Below are positions 15,541-24,301 of a stretch of 64,000 nucleotides of DNA, piece after piece. Position 1 is the stretch's first letter; each line of letters begins with the position of its first letter. Below the pieces are notes generated by a model. It was not told where the DNA came from, did no database searches, and saw only the letters and a program-made list of their open reading frames with translations. The position numbers were made by a program, and so were the translations under genes. This DNA comes from Archangium violaceum (lineage in GTDB: Bacteria; Myxococcota; Myxococcia; Myxococcales; Myxococcaceae), in contig NZ_CP069338.1 in the NCBI RefSeq assembly GCF_016859125.1, positions 3,188,501-3,252,500 on the forward strand, given 5' to 3'.

Positions 15541-18108
15541 ATGGCTGGGTCGAAGCTCCCCTTCGCGCCGGATGATGTGCGCGGCAGGCAGATGGGCAAC
15601 TACGAGGTGCTCTGTCGCCTGAGCACGGGCGGGATGGCGGAAATCCTGCTCGCGACGCGGCGCGGCCTGGCCGGCTTCCACAAGCCCGTGGTGCTCAAGA
15701 AGATCCTCCCGGACATCCAGGGGCAGGAGGAGTTCGTCCAGATGTTCCTGGACGAGGCCCGGGTGACGGCGGCCTTCAACCACCCGAACATCGCGCAGGT
15801 GTTCGATCTGGACGTGGCCAACGACGAGCTCTTCCTGACCATGGAGTTCGTGCCGGGCGCCACGCTGCTCGAGGTGGCCCGCGCGTGCCACGCCGCCAAC
15901 GAGCCCATGCCCATGGGGCTGGCCCTCGCCGCCGCGAGGGACACCGCGCTGGCGCTGCACTACGCGCACACCTTCACGGACGCGCTCGGACAGCCCTCGC
16001 CCGTCATCCACCGCGACGTGGCCGAGAAGAACATCATGGTGACGTACGAGGGCGTCACCAAGCTGTTGGACTTCGGCATCGCGAAGAGCCTGGCGGGCGC
16101 CAGCCGCACACAGGTGGGCATGGTGAAGGGCACCAGCGGGTACATGTCGCCGGAGCAGATTCTGGGCGAGCCGCTGGACGCGCGCAGCGATCTGTTCAGC
16201 CTGGGCGTGGTGCTGCACGAGTGCCTCACCGGGATGAGGCTCTTCCCGGGCAAGGCGCCCGCGGCGGTATGCAACGCGGTGCTCAAGGGCCCCATCCCCG
16301 AGCCCTCGCGCACCAACAAGGCGGTTCCCCCCGAGCTGGACGCCCTGGTGCTCAAGGCGCTGGCGCGCAAGCGCGACGAACGCCACGCGAGCACGCTGGA
16401 GTTCGCCCGCGAGTTGGAGCGTGCCGTGGCCCCCCTCATCTGGCTGCCCGAGCAGAGCGGCGAGCTGCTGCGGCGCCTCTTCGCCGAGCGGCGCGAGCAG
16501 ACGCGTCAGCTGCTGGCCAGCGGCCGGGCCACCACGGGCGAGGTGAAGCTCGCACAGCCCTTCTCGGAGAAGGAAGCACCGGCCCCCCAGCGCCTGCCCA
16601 CCATCTCCGCGCCCCTCTTCCCGGCACCCGGCCAGGCCGTGCTCTCCGAGCAGACGGACATCGTCTCCTACTCCCTGGTCACGAAGCCTCCGGCGCCACT
16701 TCCCTCCCCGGGCTCGCCACCGCCGCCTCCCCCCGAGGACACGAACGTGCAGCGGCCGGCGCAGCTCACGGCGCGTGCCCGCCCGGCCCGTGTCGTGGCC
16801 GAAGCCCCCTCGGTGAGTGCCCCACCCGTCCCGGATCCGCCTCGGGCCTCTGTCCGGCTCCCGACGCCCGAGCCGGCCCACCCCCGCGCGCGCAGCCTGA
16901 GCCGCACCGACGCCCTGCCACCCCCGGTGCCCCCGGAGCCGGAGTCGCGAGAGCCGGAGCTCAAGACCGCCGTCATCCGGCCGCAGCGCACCACGCCCAC
17001 CGGCGAGCAGCCCGTCACCTCGGACGACACCGTCCCCCGGTACAACCCCACGCGTCCGGCACGCCGGGCATCCCTGGCGCACCTGGACGCCGTCACCATC
17101 CCCATCGGCCGCGCCCTCGAGTCACCCTCCGCGGCACCCGCATCCACCACGCCGGATGCAACGGAAGCCCCCACCCGGCCCTCCCTGCGCTCGCCGCTGA
17201 CCCGGCCGCGCCCGGTGGAGCCCGAGGATGACGGGCCGGAGTTCCCCACCCAGCCCTCCCTGACGCTCCCATCCCGGGAAGAGGGGCACATGCCCCTGCG
17301 GGGTGTCGACGAGGCCTCGCCCTCCCCCTCCCGTGGAAGGGGTACGCGGGTGGCCGCGCTGCTCCTGGTGCTCCTCCTGGGTGGGGCCGCGACGCTGGTC
17401 GCGCTGCGGCTGGACGGTGGCCTCCTGTCCTCGCGGCTCTTCCCGCCTCCACCGGACGTACCGGCTCCGGCCGTGAGGCAAGACGCGCCTCCCCCCGCTC
17501 CCGCGGACACACAGGCGCCATCCACCCACACCGGGGATGCCCCGCCGCCCACCCCGGAGTCACAACCTCCCGCCGAGGCGCCACAACCTCCCGCCGGGAG
17601 CACCACGCCGGAGCCCGCGGCCGTCGCGCTCGCCGCTCCCACCACCGCCGAAGCCCCTCCCCCCTCGGGGGCGCCTCCCACGGATGTGGCCCCGGACACC
17701 GTGAAGGACGAGGAGCCCGCGCAGCCGGCGAAGCGTGGCAAGGTGCCGGCGGGCCCGCGCCGCAAGCGGAGTGCCACCACCGCCGCCACCATGGAGACCT
17801 CTCCCGAGCTGGTGACGAACTCCAACGAGGCGGAGCGGGCGTGGCAGGCCCTGGAGCGGGAGCGCTCCGGTGCGGCCAATCCCTCGGGTGACAAGGGCTT
17901 CCTGACGCTCGCCACGGATCAGTACGTCACCGTGTACCGGGGCAGCGAGCGGCTGGGCGACACCCCCCTCTTCCGGGTGCCCCTCCCCCCGGGGAAGCAC
18001 ACCCTGCGGCTCGTGGGGGACGGTAGGTCCTTGAGGATCCAAGTGGAAATCAAGACGGGCGAGGTCACCTCCATCCGGGGGCCCCTCTCGAAGCTCTCCC
18101 GGGAGTGA
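15541..18108 (+). CDS. membrane Ser/Thr protein kinase with PEGA domain
   Basis: 855 aa. The kinase domain (about 20-300) is complete: Gly loop STGGMAEILLA, Lys53 in VVLKKIL, HRD at 157-159 with AEKN, DFG at 177-179 and SPE in GYMSPEQ. This indicates an active Hanks-type kinase. A long Pro-rich linker follows (residues about 380-600). A single membrane helix lies at about 602-622 (VAALLLVLLLGGAATLVAL), then another Pro-rich stretch, then a C-terminal PEGA-like domain (GFLTLATDQYVTVYRGSERL). The kinase faces the cytoplasm and the PEGA end the periplasm. Close in design to the kinase at 47774; substrate unknown. Confidence 0.9.
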   Translation: MAGSKLPFAPDDVRGRQMGNYEVLCRLSTGGMAEILLATRRGLAGFHKPVVLKKILPDIQGQEEFVQMFLDEARVTAAFNHPNIAQVFDLDVANDELFLTMEFVPGATLLEVARACHAANEPMPMGLALAAARDTALALHYAHTFTDALGQPSPVIHRDVAEKNIMVTYEGVTKLLDFGIAKSLAGASRTQVGMVKGTSGYMSPEQILGEPLDARSDLFSLGVVLHECLTGMRLFPGKAPAAVCNAVLKGPIPEPSRTNKAVPPELDALVLKALARKRDERHASTLEFARELERAVAPLIWLPEQSGELLRRLFAERREQTRQLLASGRATTGEVKLAQPFSEKEAPAPQRLPTISAPLFPAPGQAVLSEQTDIVSYSLVTKPPAPLPSPGSPPPPPPEDTNVQRPAQLTARARPARVVAEAPSVSAPPVPDPPRASVRLPTPEPAHPRARSLSRTDALPPPVPPEPESREPELKTAVIRPQRTTPTGEQPVTSDDTVPRYNPTRPARRASLAHLDAVTIPIGRALESPSAAPASTTPDATEAPTRPSLRSPLTRPRPVEPEDDGPEFPTQPSLTLPSREEGHMPLRGVDEASPSPSRGRGTRVAALLLVLLLGGAATLVALRLDGGLLSSRLFPPPPDVPAPAVRQDAPPPAPADTQAPSTHTGDAPPPTPESQPPAEAPQPPAGSTTPEPAAVALAAPTTAEAPPPSGAPPTDVAPDTVKDEEPAQPAKRGKVPAGPRRKRSATTAATMETSPELVTNSNEAERAWQALERERSGAANPSGDKGFLTLATDQYVTVYRGSERLGDTPLFRVPLPPGKHTLRLVGDGRSLRIQVEIKTGEVTSIRGPLSKLSRE

Positions 18109-18292
18109 GCGGCCAGGGGAGCCCTGAAGTCTTTCACGAACGCCCGGAGCGCGTTCAGGTGAACAGCTTCGGCACCTCCCCGGTTCACGCCGCGTGGCAC
18201 TTCGGGTACGAAGGGGGGGCGGAACGAGGTAACGGGGTGGGGGCATGGAGCCGGGGGGGTTCCGCGCCCTCACCCTTCTCGTCTTCCAGGCG

Positions 18293-19759
18293 TCAGCTCA
18301 GCCGGAAGATGCTCTTGAGCCGATCGAGGATGTGGTGCTCCTCCGACACGGGCAGCGTCTCGCCCGAGGCCGTCCTCGCCGCGTTCAACTGCGTGCGCCG
18401 GTGCGCCAACATCCCCGACAGCTTGGGAGCCAGCTCGGGGTGCTCGTCGAAGAGACGCGCGAACACGGGCCTGTCCAGTTCCAGCAGCACCACGTCCGTG
18501 AGCGCCACCACCGTGGCCGTGCGCGGCTCGCCCGTCAGCAGCGACATCTCCCCGAAGTAGTTGCCACGCGACAGCCGGGACACCTCCACCCCGCCCGCGC
18601 GCACGGACAGCTCTCCGCGGCCCACCAGGTAGAAGGTGTTGCCCGTCTCGCCCTGCTCGATGACGTGCTCGCCCTTCGCGAAGCGCTTGGGCACCATCTC
18701 CCGCCGCAGCCGCGCGCGCTCCTCCTCCTTGAGCACCTTGAAGAGGTCCACCCGCCGCAACATCTCGGCCACCGCCTCCTCGGGGAACTCGGGCGCGGGC
18801 GGTCCGCCCGGCTGCGCCCGGGCCTTCGGGAAGGGCAGCTCGATGCCGTCGCGCCGGAATCTGTACCAGAGCCGGGTGTACACCTCCTCCTTCACCTGGT
18901 CCGCATGTCCGAACTCCTCCACGTAGTAGCGCACCTGGTAGAGGATGCCCGCCTCCTCGTAGGCCCACGTGCGGCAGACGGGCGCGGGCTGGCGCAGCAT
19001 CAGCGGCACGTTCTCCAACGTCTCCAGCACCACCGCCTTCACCTCATTGGGTGCCCGCTCGTGCGAGGCATGGAAGGAGATGTCCACGGCCACCGGCAGC
19101 CCGCCGCGTGAGTAGTTCCTCACCGCCTCCTTGGAGCAGACGTTGTTGGGCAGGGTGACGATCTCCTTGCGCGACGTCTCGATGCGCGTGGCGCGCCAGG
19201 CGATCTGCACCACACGGCCGGTGATGTCCCTGATGGTGACCCAGTCCCCCACCTGGTAGGGGCGCTCGAGCTGCAGGGACAGGCCGGCGAAGAGGTTGCC
19301 CAGCGTGTCCTGCATCGCCAGACCGAGCACCACCGAGACGATGGCGGAGGTGGCCACCAGGCTCGTCAAATCAATGTCGAGCTGCGTCTTGAGGATGGGG
19401 ATGACGGAGAGGGCGTAGAGCGAGAAGTCGAGGACGTCGCGCAGGATCTTCGGGACGGGCATGCGCGAGCGCAGGCGCACCAGGAGCAGGCCGAAGGACA
19501 CGGTCGCCCGGATGGCACCGAAGGCGAGGGCGAGCATCCACGCCACGCGCAGCAACTGCCGCGCCTGGGGATACAGGAGCGCGCCGAACTCTCCGTCCAC
19601 CGCGCGCAGCACGAGGAACGTCACCAGGAAGCCGAGCGCTCCACCCAGATCCTTGCGCAACTGCTCGTCCGAGCTCATCAGCGCCCGGATGACGAAGACG
19701 AGCAACGTGAGGACCGCGCCCACGACCAGGGAGAGGTGACTCGGCGGGATGGGGAGCAC
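18293..19759 (-). CDS. MscS-family channel with cyclic-nucleotide-binding domain
   Basis: 488 aa. Four hydrophobic segments in the first 170 residues lead into the MscS pore and beta domain: SLVATSAIVSVVLGLAMQD, LGNLFAGLSLQLERPYQVGD, TLPNNVCSKE. The C-terminal 130 residues form a cNMP-binding domain (GEHVIEQGETGNTFYLVGRG, SRGNYFGEMSLLTGEPRTAT), containing the phosphate cassette pattern GEMSLLTGEPRTA. This suggests a cyclic-nucleotide-modulated mechanosensitive channel of the inner membrane. Domain calls are firm; the ligand is inferred. It is convergent with the kinase gene upstream. Confidence 0.9.
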   Translation of the reverse strand: MLPIPPSHLSLVVGAVLTLLVFVIRALMSSDEQLRKDLGGALGFLVTFLVLRAVDGEFGALLYPQARQLLRVAWMLALAFGAIRATVSFGLLLVRLRSRMPVPKILRDVLDFSLYALSVIPILKTQLDIDLTSLVATSAIVSVVLGLAMQDTLGNLFAGLSLQLERPYQVGDWVTIRDITGRVVQIAWRATRIETSRKEIVTLPNNVCSKEAVRNYSRGGLPVAVDISFHASHERAPNEVKAVVLETLENVPLMLRQPAPVCRTWAYEEAGILYQVRYYVEEFGHADQVKEEVYTRLWYRFRRDGIELPFPKARAQPGGPPAPEFPEEAVAEMLRRVDLFKVLKEEERARLRREMVPKRFAKGEHVIEQGETGNTFYLVGRGELSVRAGGVEVSRLSRGNYFGEMSLLTGEPRTATVVALTDVVLLELDRPVFARLFDEHPELAPKLSGMLAHRRTQLNAARTASGETLPVSEEHHILDRLKSIFRLS

Positions 19760-19811
19760 GCCGCGAGCGTGCTATCCGTGCCCCAGGGGGTCAAGGCACC
19801 GGGAGTCGCTC

Positions 19812-22574
19812 TCATTCCCTGAGTATTCTGATGGGCAGTGCCCAGGGCTCGCGGCCCGTGGGTGAATTGTCGAGGGTGAAGTAGACATGATCGCGCGTGG
19901 CGATGAAGCGGGAGGGATCGCCGCCCACCTGGCCCGGCACCAGCTCCTGGAGCAGACGGGTCCCCTCGGGCGTGCCGTCACTCACCCACAGCTCGCGGCC
20001 CCGGATGCCATCCTCCGCGGAGAACAACAGCCGGCCAGCCACCGGGAACAGCTCGAGGGGGTTGCTCGAGCTCGGACCCGGCGAGAGATCCCCGACCAGG
20101 ACAGTCCCCTCCTCCGTGCCGTCACTCGCCCACAGCTCGCGCCCGAAGGTGCCATCATCCTCGGCACCGAAGAAGAGCCGGCCTCCGAGCACCACCAGGG
20201 GATCCGGGCGGGAGTCCTCCGGTCCCGGGCGGATGTCCCGCACCCTCATGGTGCCCTCGGCCGTGCCGTCGCTGCGCCACAGCTCGGAGCCGTGCTCGGG
20301 ATCATACCCGACGAAGAAGACCCTGCTACCCAGCACCGTGAGCTGCGTTGGCAAGCCGCTTCTCGAGCCGAGGGTGATATCCCGGACGAGGACGGTGCCT
20401 TCCTGCGTCAGATCGCTTCGCCACAGCTCGGTGCCCTCGAACGTGTAGACGCGGAAGAAGAGCAGCTCGGGCGTGGCGGCCAGCTCCTCGATGAACACGA
20501 ACTCGCCGTCCGGTCCGGGGATGACCTCCGCCGCGAGCCGCGTGCCCTGCTCCGTCCCGTCCGTCCGCCACAGCTCGCGGCCATGTACCCCATCGTCGGC
20601 GACGAAGACGAGCTGCCCGTTCCACACGGTGAAGAGAGTCGGTGAAGCGCTCTCGGGGCCTGGCCAGATGTCCCTCACCAACCACGTGCCCTCGGGAGTC
20701 CCATCGCTCCGCCACAGCTCCTGGCCGTGCACGCCATCGTTCGCCGTGAAGTACAGCACCCCCTCCAGGACGATCTCCTCGAAGGCACCGCTGCCTCCGG
20801 CTCCCGGGCGGATGTCCTTCACCAGCCGGGTGCTCCCGGGCGTCCCGCCGCTCCGCCACAGCTCCTCGCCGTGCACGCCATCGTTCGCGAAGAAGAGCAG
20901 CACGCCTCCACCCAGGTCGATCATCTTCGAGGGAAACGAGCTCTCGGGCCCGGGGCGGATGTCCTCGACGAGCCGCGCGCCCCCCAGGGTGCCATCCAGC
21001 CTCCAGAGCTCGGTGCCGAAGCTCGGATCGTACGCATCGACGAAGAGCAGCCCTCCCACGCCCGCCTGCCAGTAGATGCGCGGGTCCTCCGCACCGGGGA
21101 CGATGTCCTGCACCAGGTACGCGGGCCCGAAGCCGCCCGGATCCGCTGGCGCCTCCCCCACCGGGGCGCTCGTGCCCGCGTTCATGGCCCACAGCTCCGT
21201 GCCACGCCTCGGCTCCGTGGCCACGAAGAACACCCGCGAGCCGGACCGCGTGAACCCGTGGGGCGCGCTGGAGAAGGGACCGATCACCAGGTCCGCGATC
21301 CGCCTCGTCCCCAGGAGCGTGCCGTCACTCGTCCAGGGCTCGTGCCCGGAAGTCCACTCGCGAGCGGTGAAGAAGAGCTGGCCGCCCTGCGCCGTCAGGT
21401 ACGCGATGCTGGAGCCCTGCGGCCCGGGCCTCACGTCCCTGAGGAGGAAGGTGCCGCCCGCGGTCCCGTCGCTGCGCCACAACTCGTCTCCCTCGGAGGG
21501 CGTGTACGCGGAGAAGTACAGGATGCCCTCCAGCCCCGTGAGCTCACGGAGGTACGGGCTGCCCGGTCCCGGGATGATGTCCTCCACCAGGCCCGTTCCC
21601 TCGCGCGTGCCGTCGCTCGTCCACGGCTCGCTGCCATGCACGCTCTCGTTGGCGACGAAGAAGAGCCGCTCTCCCGTGGCGATGAGGTCGGAACGCAGCC
21701 GGGCGGGCACTTCCGCGACCAGCACCGTCCCCTCGGTCGTGCCATCGCTCCTCCAGACCCAGAAGGGCGCGCGAGGAAAGCCATCCTCGTCCTCCTCGTA
21801 CAGGACGAAGTAGAGCCATCCCTCCGCGGCCACCGGGCCGATCGGGAACACGAGGCCGGGCTCATCCGTGAAGTCGCGCAGCAGGACGGTGCCCTCCGCC
21901 GTGCCATCACTTCGGTAGAGCGCCCGCTCCACGAAGAAGTAGAGCTGGCCGTTCCACACCGTCAGCATTTGCGGAGAAGAAGGCAGCCAGTCGGCGACGG
22001 GCCGGGTACTGCCGGGCGTGCCCTCCGTCCGCCACAGCATGCTGCCCGTCTCGAAGGAGAACGCGGAGAAATAGAAGACGCCGCCCAGCGCGGCCACCGC
22101 GCCGATGTACGTACTCTCCGAGCCTGGGGTGAGGTCCTCCACGAGCCACGTGCCCTCGGGCGTTCCATCACTCGTCCACAGCTCGTGACCGTGGATGCCA
22201 TCATCCGCGGCGAAGAAGACGCGCCGTCCCACCGCGGTGAGGCGGTAGATCACCGAATCTTCCGGCCCGGGACGGATGTCCTCCACCCCGCGCGTCCCAC
22301 CCGACGTGCCGTCGCTCGTCCACAGCTCGTTGCCATGCTCGGCGTCCATGGCGACGAAGAAGAGCGTTCCCGCCGCGTCCGTCAGCTGACTGGGGCCGGA
22401 GCTGAGCTGACCGGGGACGATGTCCTCGACCCGGTACGGCTCGCCGGGCCGGAGGGAGGCCCGAGCCGCCACCCCTGCTCGCGATCCGGCGACGTCCGGA
22501 GGAGACTCGCCACACGCCAGACACACGACGAGGGTCAGCGGAAACAACCGGAGCAGAGCGGCAGTCGAGCGCAT
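19812..22574 (-). CDS. ELWxxDGT-repeat lipoprotein
   Basis: 920 aa. The N-terminus has a signal peptide with lipobox LACG, so it is probably an outer-membrane or surface lipoprotein. The rest is a run of about 17 repeats of roughly 48-50 residues built on ELWxxDGT-x(2)-GT, followed by V-x-DI-x-PG and FFxAxDGxHGxELW, as in TIGR04534 repeats; these should form a beta-propeller-like array. The function is unknown; similar proteins are abundant in myxobacteria. The repeated protein motif makes the DNA internally repetitive. Confidence 0.88.
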   Translation of the reverse strand: MRSTAALLRLFPLTLVVCLACGESPPDVAGSRAGVAARASLRPGEPYRVEDIVPGQLSSGPSQLTDAAGTLFFVAMDAEHGNELWTSDGTSGGTRGVEDIRPGPEDSVIYRLTAVGRRVFFAADDGIHGHELWTSDGTPEGTWLVEDLTPGSESTYIGAVAALGGVFYFSAFSFETGSMLWRTEGTPGSTRPVADWLPSSPQMLTVWNGQLYFFVERALYRSDGTAEGTVLLRDFTDEPGLVFPIGPVAAEGWLYFVLYEEDEDGFPRAPFWVWRSDGTTEGTVLVAEVPARLRSDLIATGERLFFVANESVHGSEPWTSDGTREGTGLVEDIIPGPGSPYLRELTGLEGILYFSAYTPSEGDELWRSDGTAGGTFLLRDVRPGPQGSSIAYLTAQGGQLFFTAREWTSGHEPWTSDGTLLGTRRIADLVIGPFSSAPHGFTRSGSRVFFVATEPRRGTELWAMNAGTSAPVGEAPADPGGFGPAYLVQDIVPGAEDPRIYWQAGVGGLLFVDAYDPSFGTELWRLDGTLGGARLVEDIRPGPESSFPSKMIDLGGGVLLFFANDGVHGEELWRSGGTPGSTRLVKDIRPGAGGSGAFEEIVLEGVLYFTANDGVHGQELWRSDGTPEGTWLVRDIWPGPESASPTLFTVWNGQLVFVADDGVHGRELWRTDGTEQGTRLAAEVIPGPDGEFVFIEELAATPELLFFRVYTFEGTELWRSDLTQEGTVLVRDITLGSRSGLPTQLTVLGSRVFFVGYDPEHGSELWRSDGTAEGTMRVRDIRPGPEDSRPDPLVVLGGRLFFGAEDDGTFGRELWASDGTEEGTVLVGDLSPGPSSSNPLELFPVAGRLLFSAEDGIRGRELWVSDGTPEGTRLLQELVPGQVGGDPSRFIATRDHVYFTLDNSPTGREPWALPIRILRE

Positions 22575-22689
22575 GAAGCACCATCCCCCCCGCGCGGAGT
22601 GCGCGGGGCGGAGCCAAAGGTGGATGCGCGCTGCCCCTTGTCTAGAGGTCCTCCGGGCGGCCGTGCGTGTTGGCTACACCGTGGAGTGA

Positions 22690-24153
22690 TTACAGCCGGC
22701 GGCCAAAAGGCTGACCATCCAACAGCAGGTAGACCTGGCCATCCGGGGTGCCCTGGAAGCTCACGTTCATCCCCTCGTTGATGCCAAGGTGATGCCGGAT
22801 GACGAAATCATTGTCACCGTAGGGCTCGAATTCCAGGACCTGGGTAGGCGTCGTATAGGTCCAATCCGCCAGCAGCTTGCCCGACGACACATAGATCCGC
22901 ATCACGCCAAAGATGGGGAGGAGGTAGTTGCCCACGTACTTCTCCCACACCGAGGGGTCCGGCACGAAGGTGCTGGGAGGCCGGTAGACCAGAGGGGGAG
23001 CCGGAGGAGGCTCGGCGCCCAACAGCAGCGCGGCAACACCCTTGGCCAACTCCTGCTGGTGGGCGCCGTTCAGGTTGGCGAGCGTCGCCACCGCGAGGTT
23101 CTCCTCGGGGAAGAGGATGAACATGGAGCCGCCGCCGATCACACTTCCATTGTGGTAGACGGCCTGCCGTCCGAACATCGACCCCAGCTCCCAACCATAC
23201 CCATAGGACTCGGTCGCGGAGGTGGCCGCGGCGGGCAACCACATCTCGCGGAGGGACTCCGGGGTGATGACGCGGCCATGAAGGCCCTGACCCTTCGCGA
23301 GCAACGCGGCCAGGTAGTAGCTCACGTCGCGGGCGGAGGAATAGGTCGAGGACCCGGCCGGGTGCTGCTCACGTGCGAGCAGCATGGGCGCGGGGCGGGT
23401 CTCCCCTCGTGTCCACACGTAGCCCTGAGCCAGGGGAGCGGTCCTATCGGCTGGAGGGCCGAAAGTGGTGTGATTCATCCCCAGGGGCTGGAAGACGTGG
23501 CTCGCCAGGTATCGCTCATAAGACATACCTGACACCTTCTGGACGATGAGTCCCATGACGGCGTAACCCGTGTTGGAATACATCCAACCCTGGCCCGGCG
23601 GGAAGGCGAGGCTCAACTGGGAGAAGGAGCGCACCCGGCGCTCCAACGCACCGGCATCCGTGGTGCCCTCCAGGAGGGATTTCGCTGGCATTCCCGAGGT
23701 ATGTGACAGGAGTTGCTTCACGAGGATTCCACTGCCCTTCCCGTCCGCGGTCTGGAACCAGGGGATGTAGCGCGTCACCGGCGCCTCCAGGTCCACCAGC
23801 CCCCGCTCCACCAGCTGCATGAGGGCCAACGCCGTCATGGACTTGGTGGTCGAACCGATCGACACGAGGGAGCACGAGGTCATCGGCTCGCCCGATTCCA
23901 GGTTGCTGCTCCCGTAACCCCGGACGTACACGGGCCTGCCTTCACGCAGGACCACCAGCGAGAGCCCGGGGATGTGGCCATGCTGCATCCGCTGTCCGAC
24001 GAACGTGTCGATGCGCTCCTTCATCTGCACGGACAGGGAGCCCTCCGTCTCCAGACAGAAGTGGGAGCGCGACTCCAACGAGGGCTCGGCGTGGGCGGTA
24101 TTCCAACTGGCGCCCAGGGAGAGCGCGGCGGCGAGGACGAATCTCTTCATCAA
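22690..24153 (-). CDS. secreted serine hydrolase, beta-lactamase (class C-like) family
   Basis: 487 aa. It has a signal peptide ending near AHAEPS. The nucleophile motif is SxxK (GSTTKSM), followed by YSN in MYSNTGYAVMG and a third motif in YHNGSVIGGGS. LSHTSGMP is typical of the family. The C-terminal 130 residues form a beta-rich extension (YVGNYLLPIFGVMRIYVS). This class includes D-aminopeptidases, esterases and beta-lactamase-like enzymes; the substrate cannot be told. It is divergent from the penicillin-binding gene at 24302, so both may act on the cell envelope. Confidence 0.85.
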   Translation of the reverse strand: MMKRFVLAAALSLGASWNTAHAEPSLESRSHFCLETEGSLSVQMKERIDTFVGQRMQHGHIPGLSLVVLREGRPVYVRGYGSSNLESGEPMTSCSLVSIGSTTKSMTALALMQLVERGLVDLEAPVTRYIPWFQTADGKGSGILVKQLLSHTSGMPAKSLLEGTTDAGALERRVRSFSQLSLAFPPGQGWMYSNTGYAVMGLIVQKVSGMSYERYLASHVFQPLGMNHTTFGPPADRTAPLAQGYVWTRGETRPAPMLLAREQHPAGSSTYSSARDVSYYLAALLAKGQGLHGRVITPESLREMWLPAAATSATESYGYGWELGSMFGRQAVYHNGSVIGGGSMFILFPEENLAVATLANLNGAHQQELAKGVAALLLGAEPPPAPPLVYRPPSTFVPDPSVWEKYVGNYLLPIFGVMRIYVSSGKLLADWTYTTPTQVLEFEPYGDNDFVIRHHLGINEGMNVSFQGTPDGQVYLLLDGQPFGRRL

Positions 24154-24301
24154 GGTGATTTGCTCCGGTGACCTGGGGTCGGTCCGGCCAACCGCCCCTG
24201 CTTCGACTGACTTGGTCTCCGGAGCACCCGGAATTGATCAAAAATTCTTTTTCCGCCCGGACGCCGCCCGGTTTCTTGACTCGCGGGGGTCCGCCCTCAC
24301 A

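Noticed and set aside
13933-17082. Minus-strand open frame of 1049 codons
   Set aside because: It overlaps the PilZ gene in another frame and the kinase gene on the other strand. Gly/Arg/Ala-rich, no domain; a shadow.
19812-22574. Repetitive DNA as a satellite or mobile repeat
   Set aside because: The pattern follows codon-level ELWxxDGT protein repeats within one open frame.
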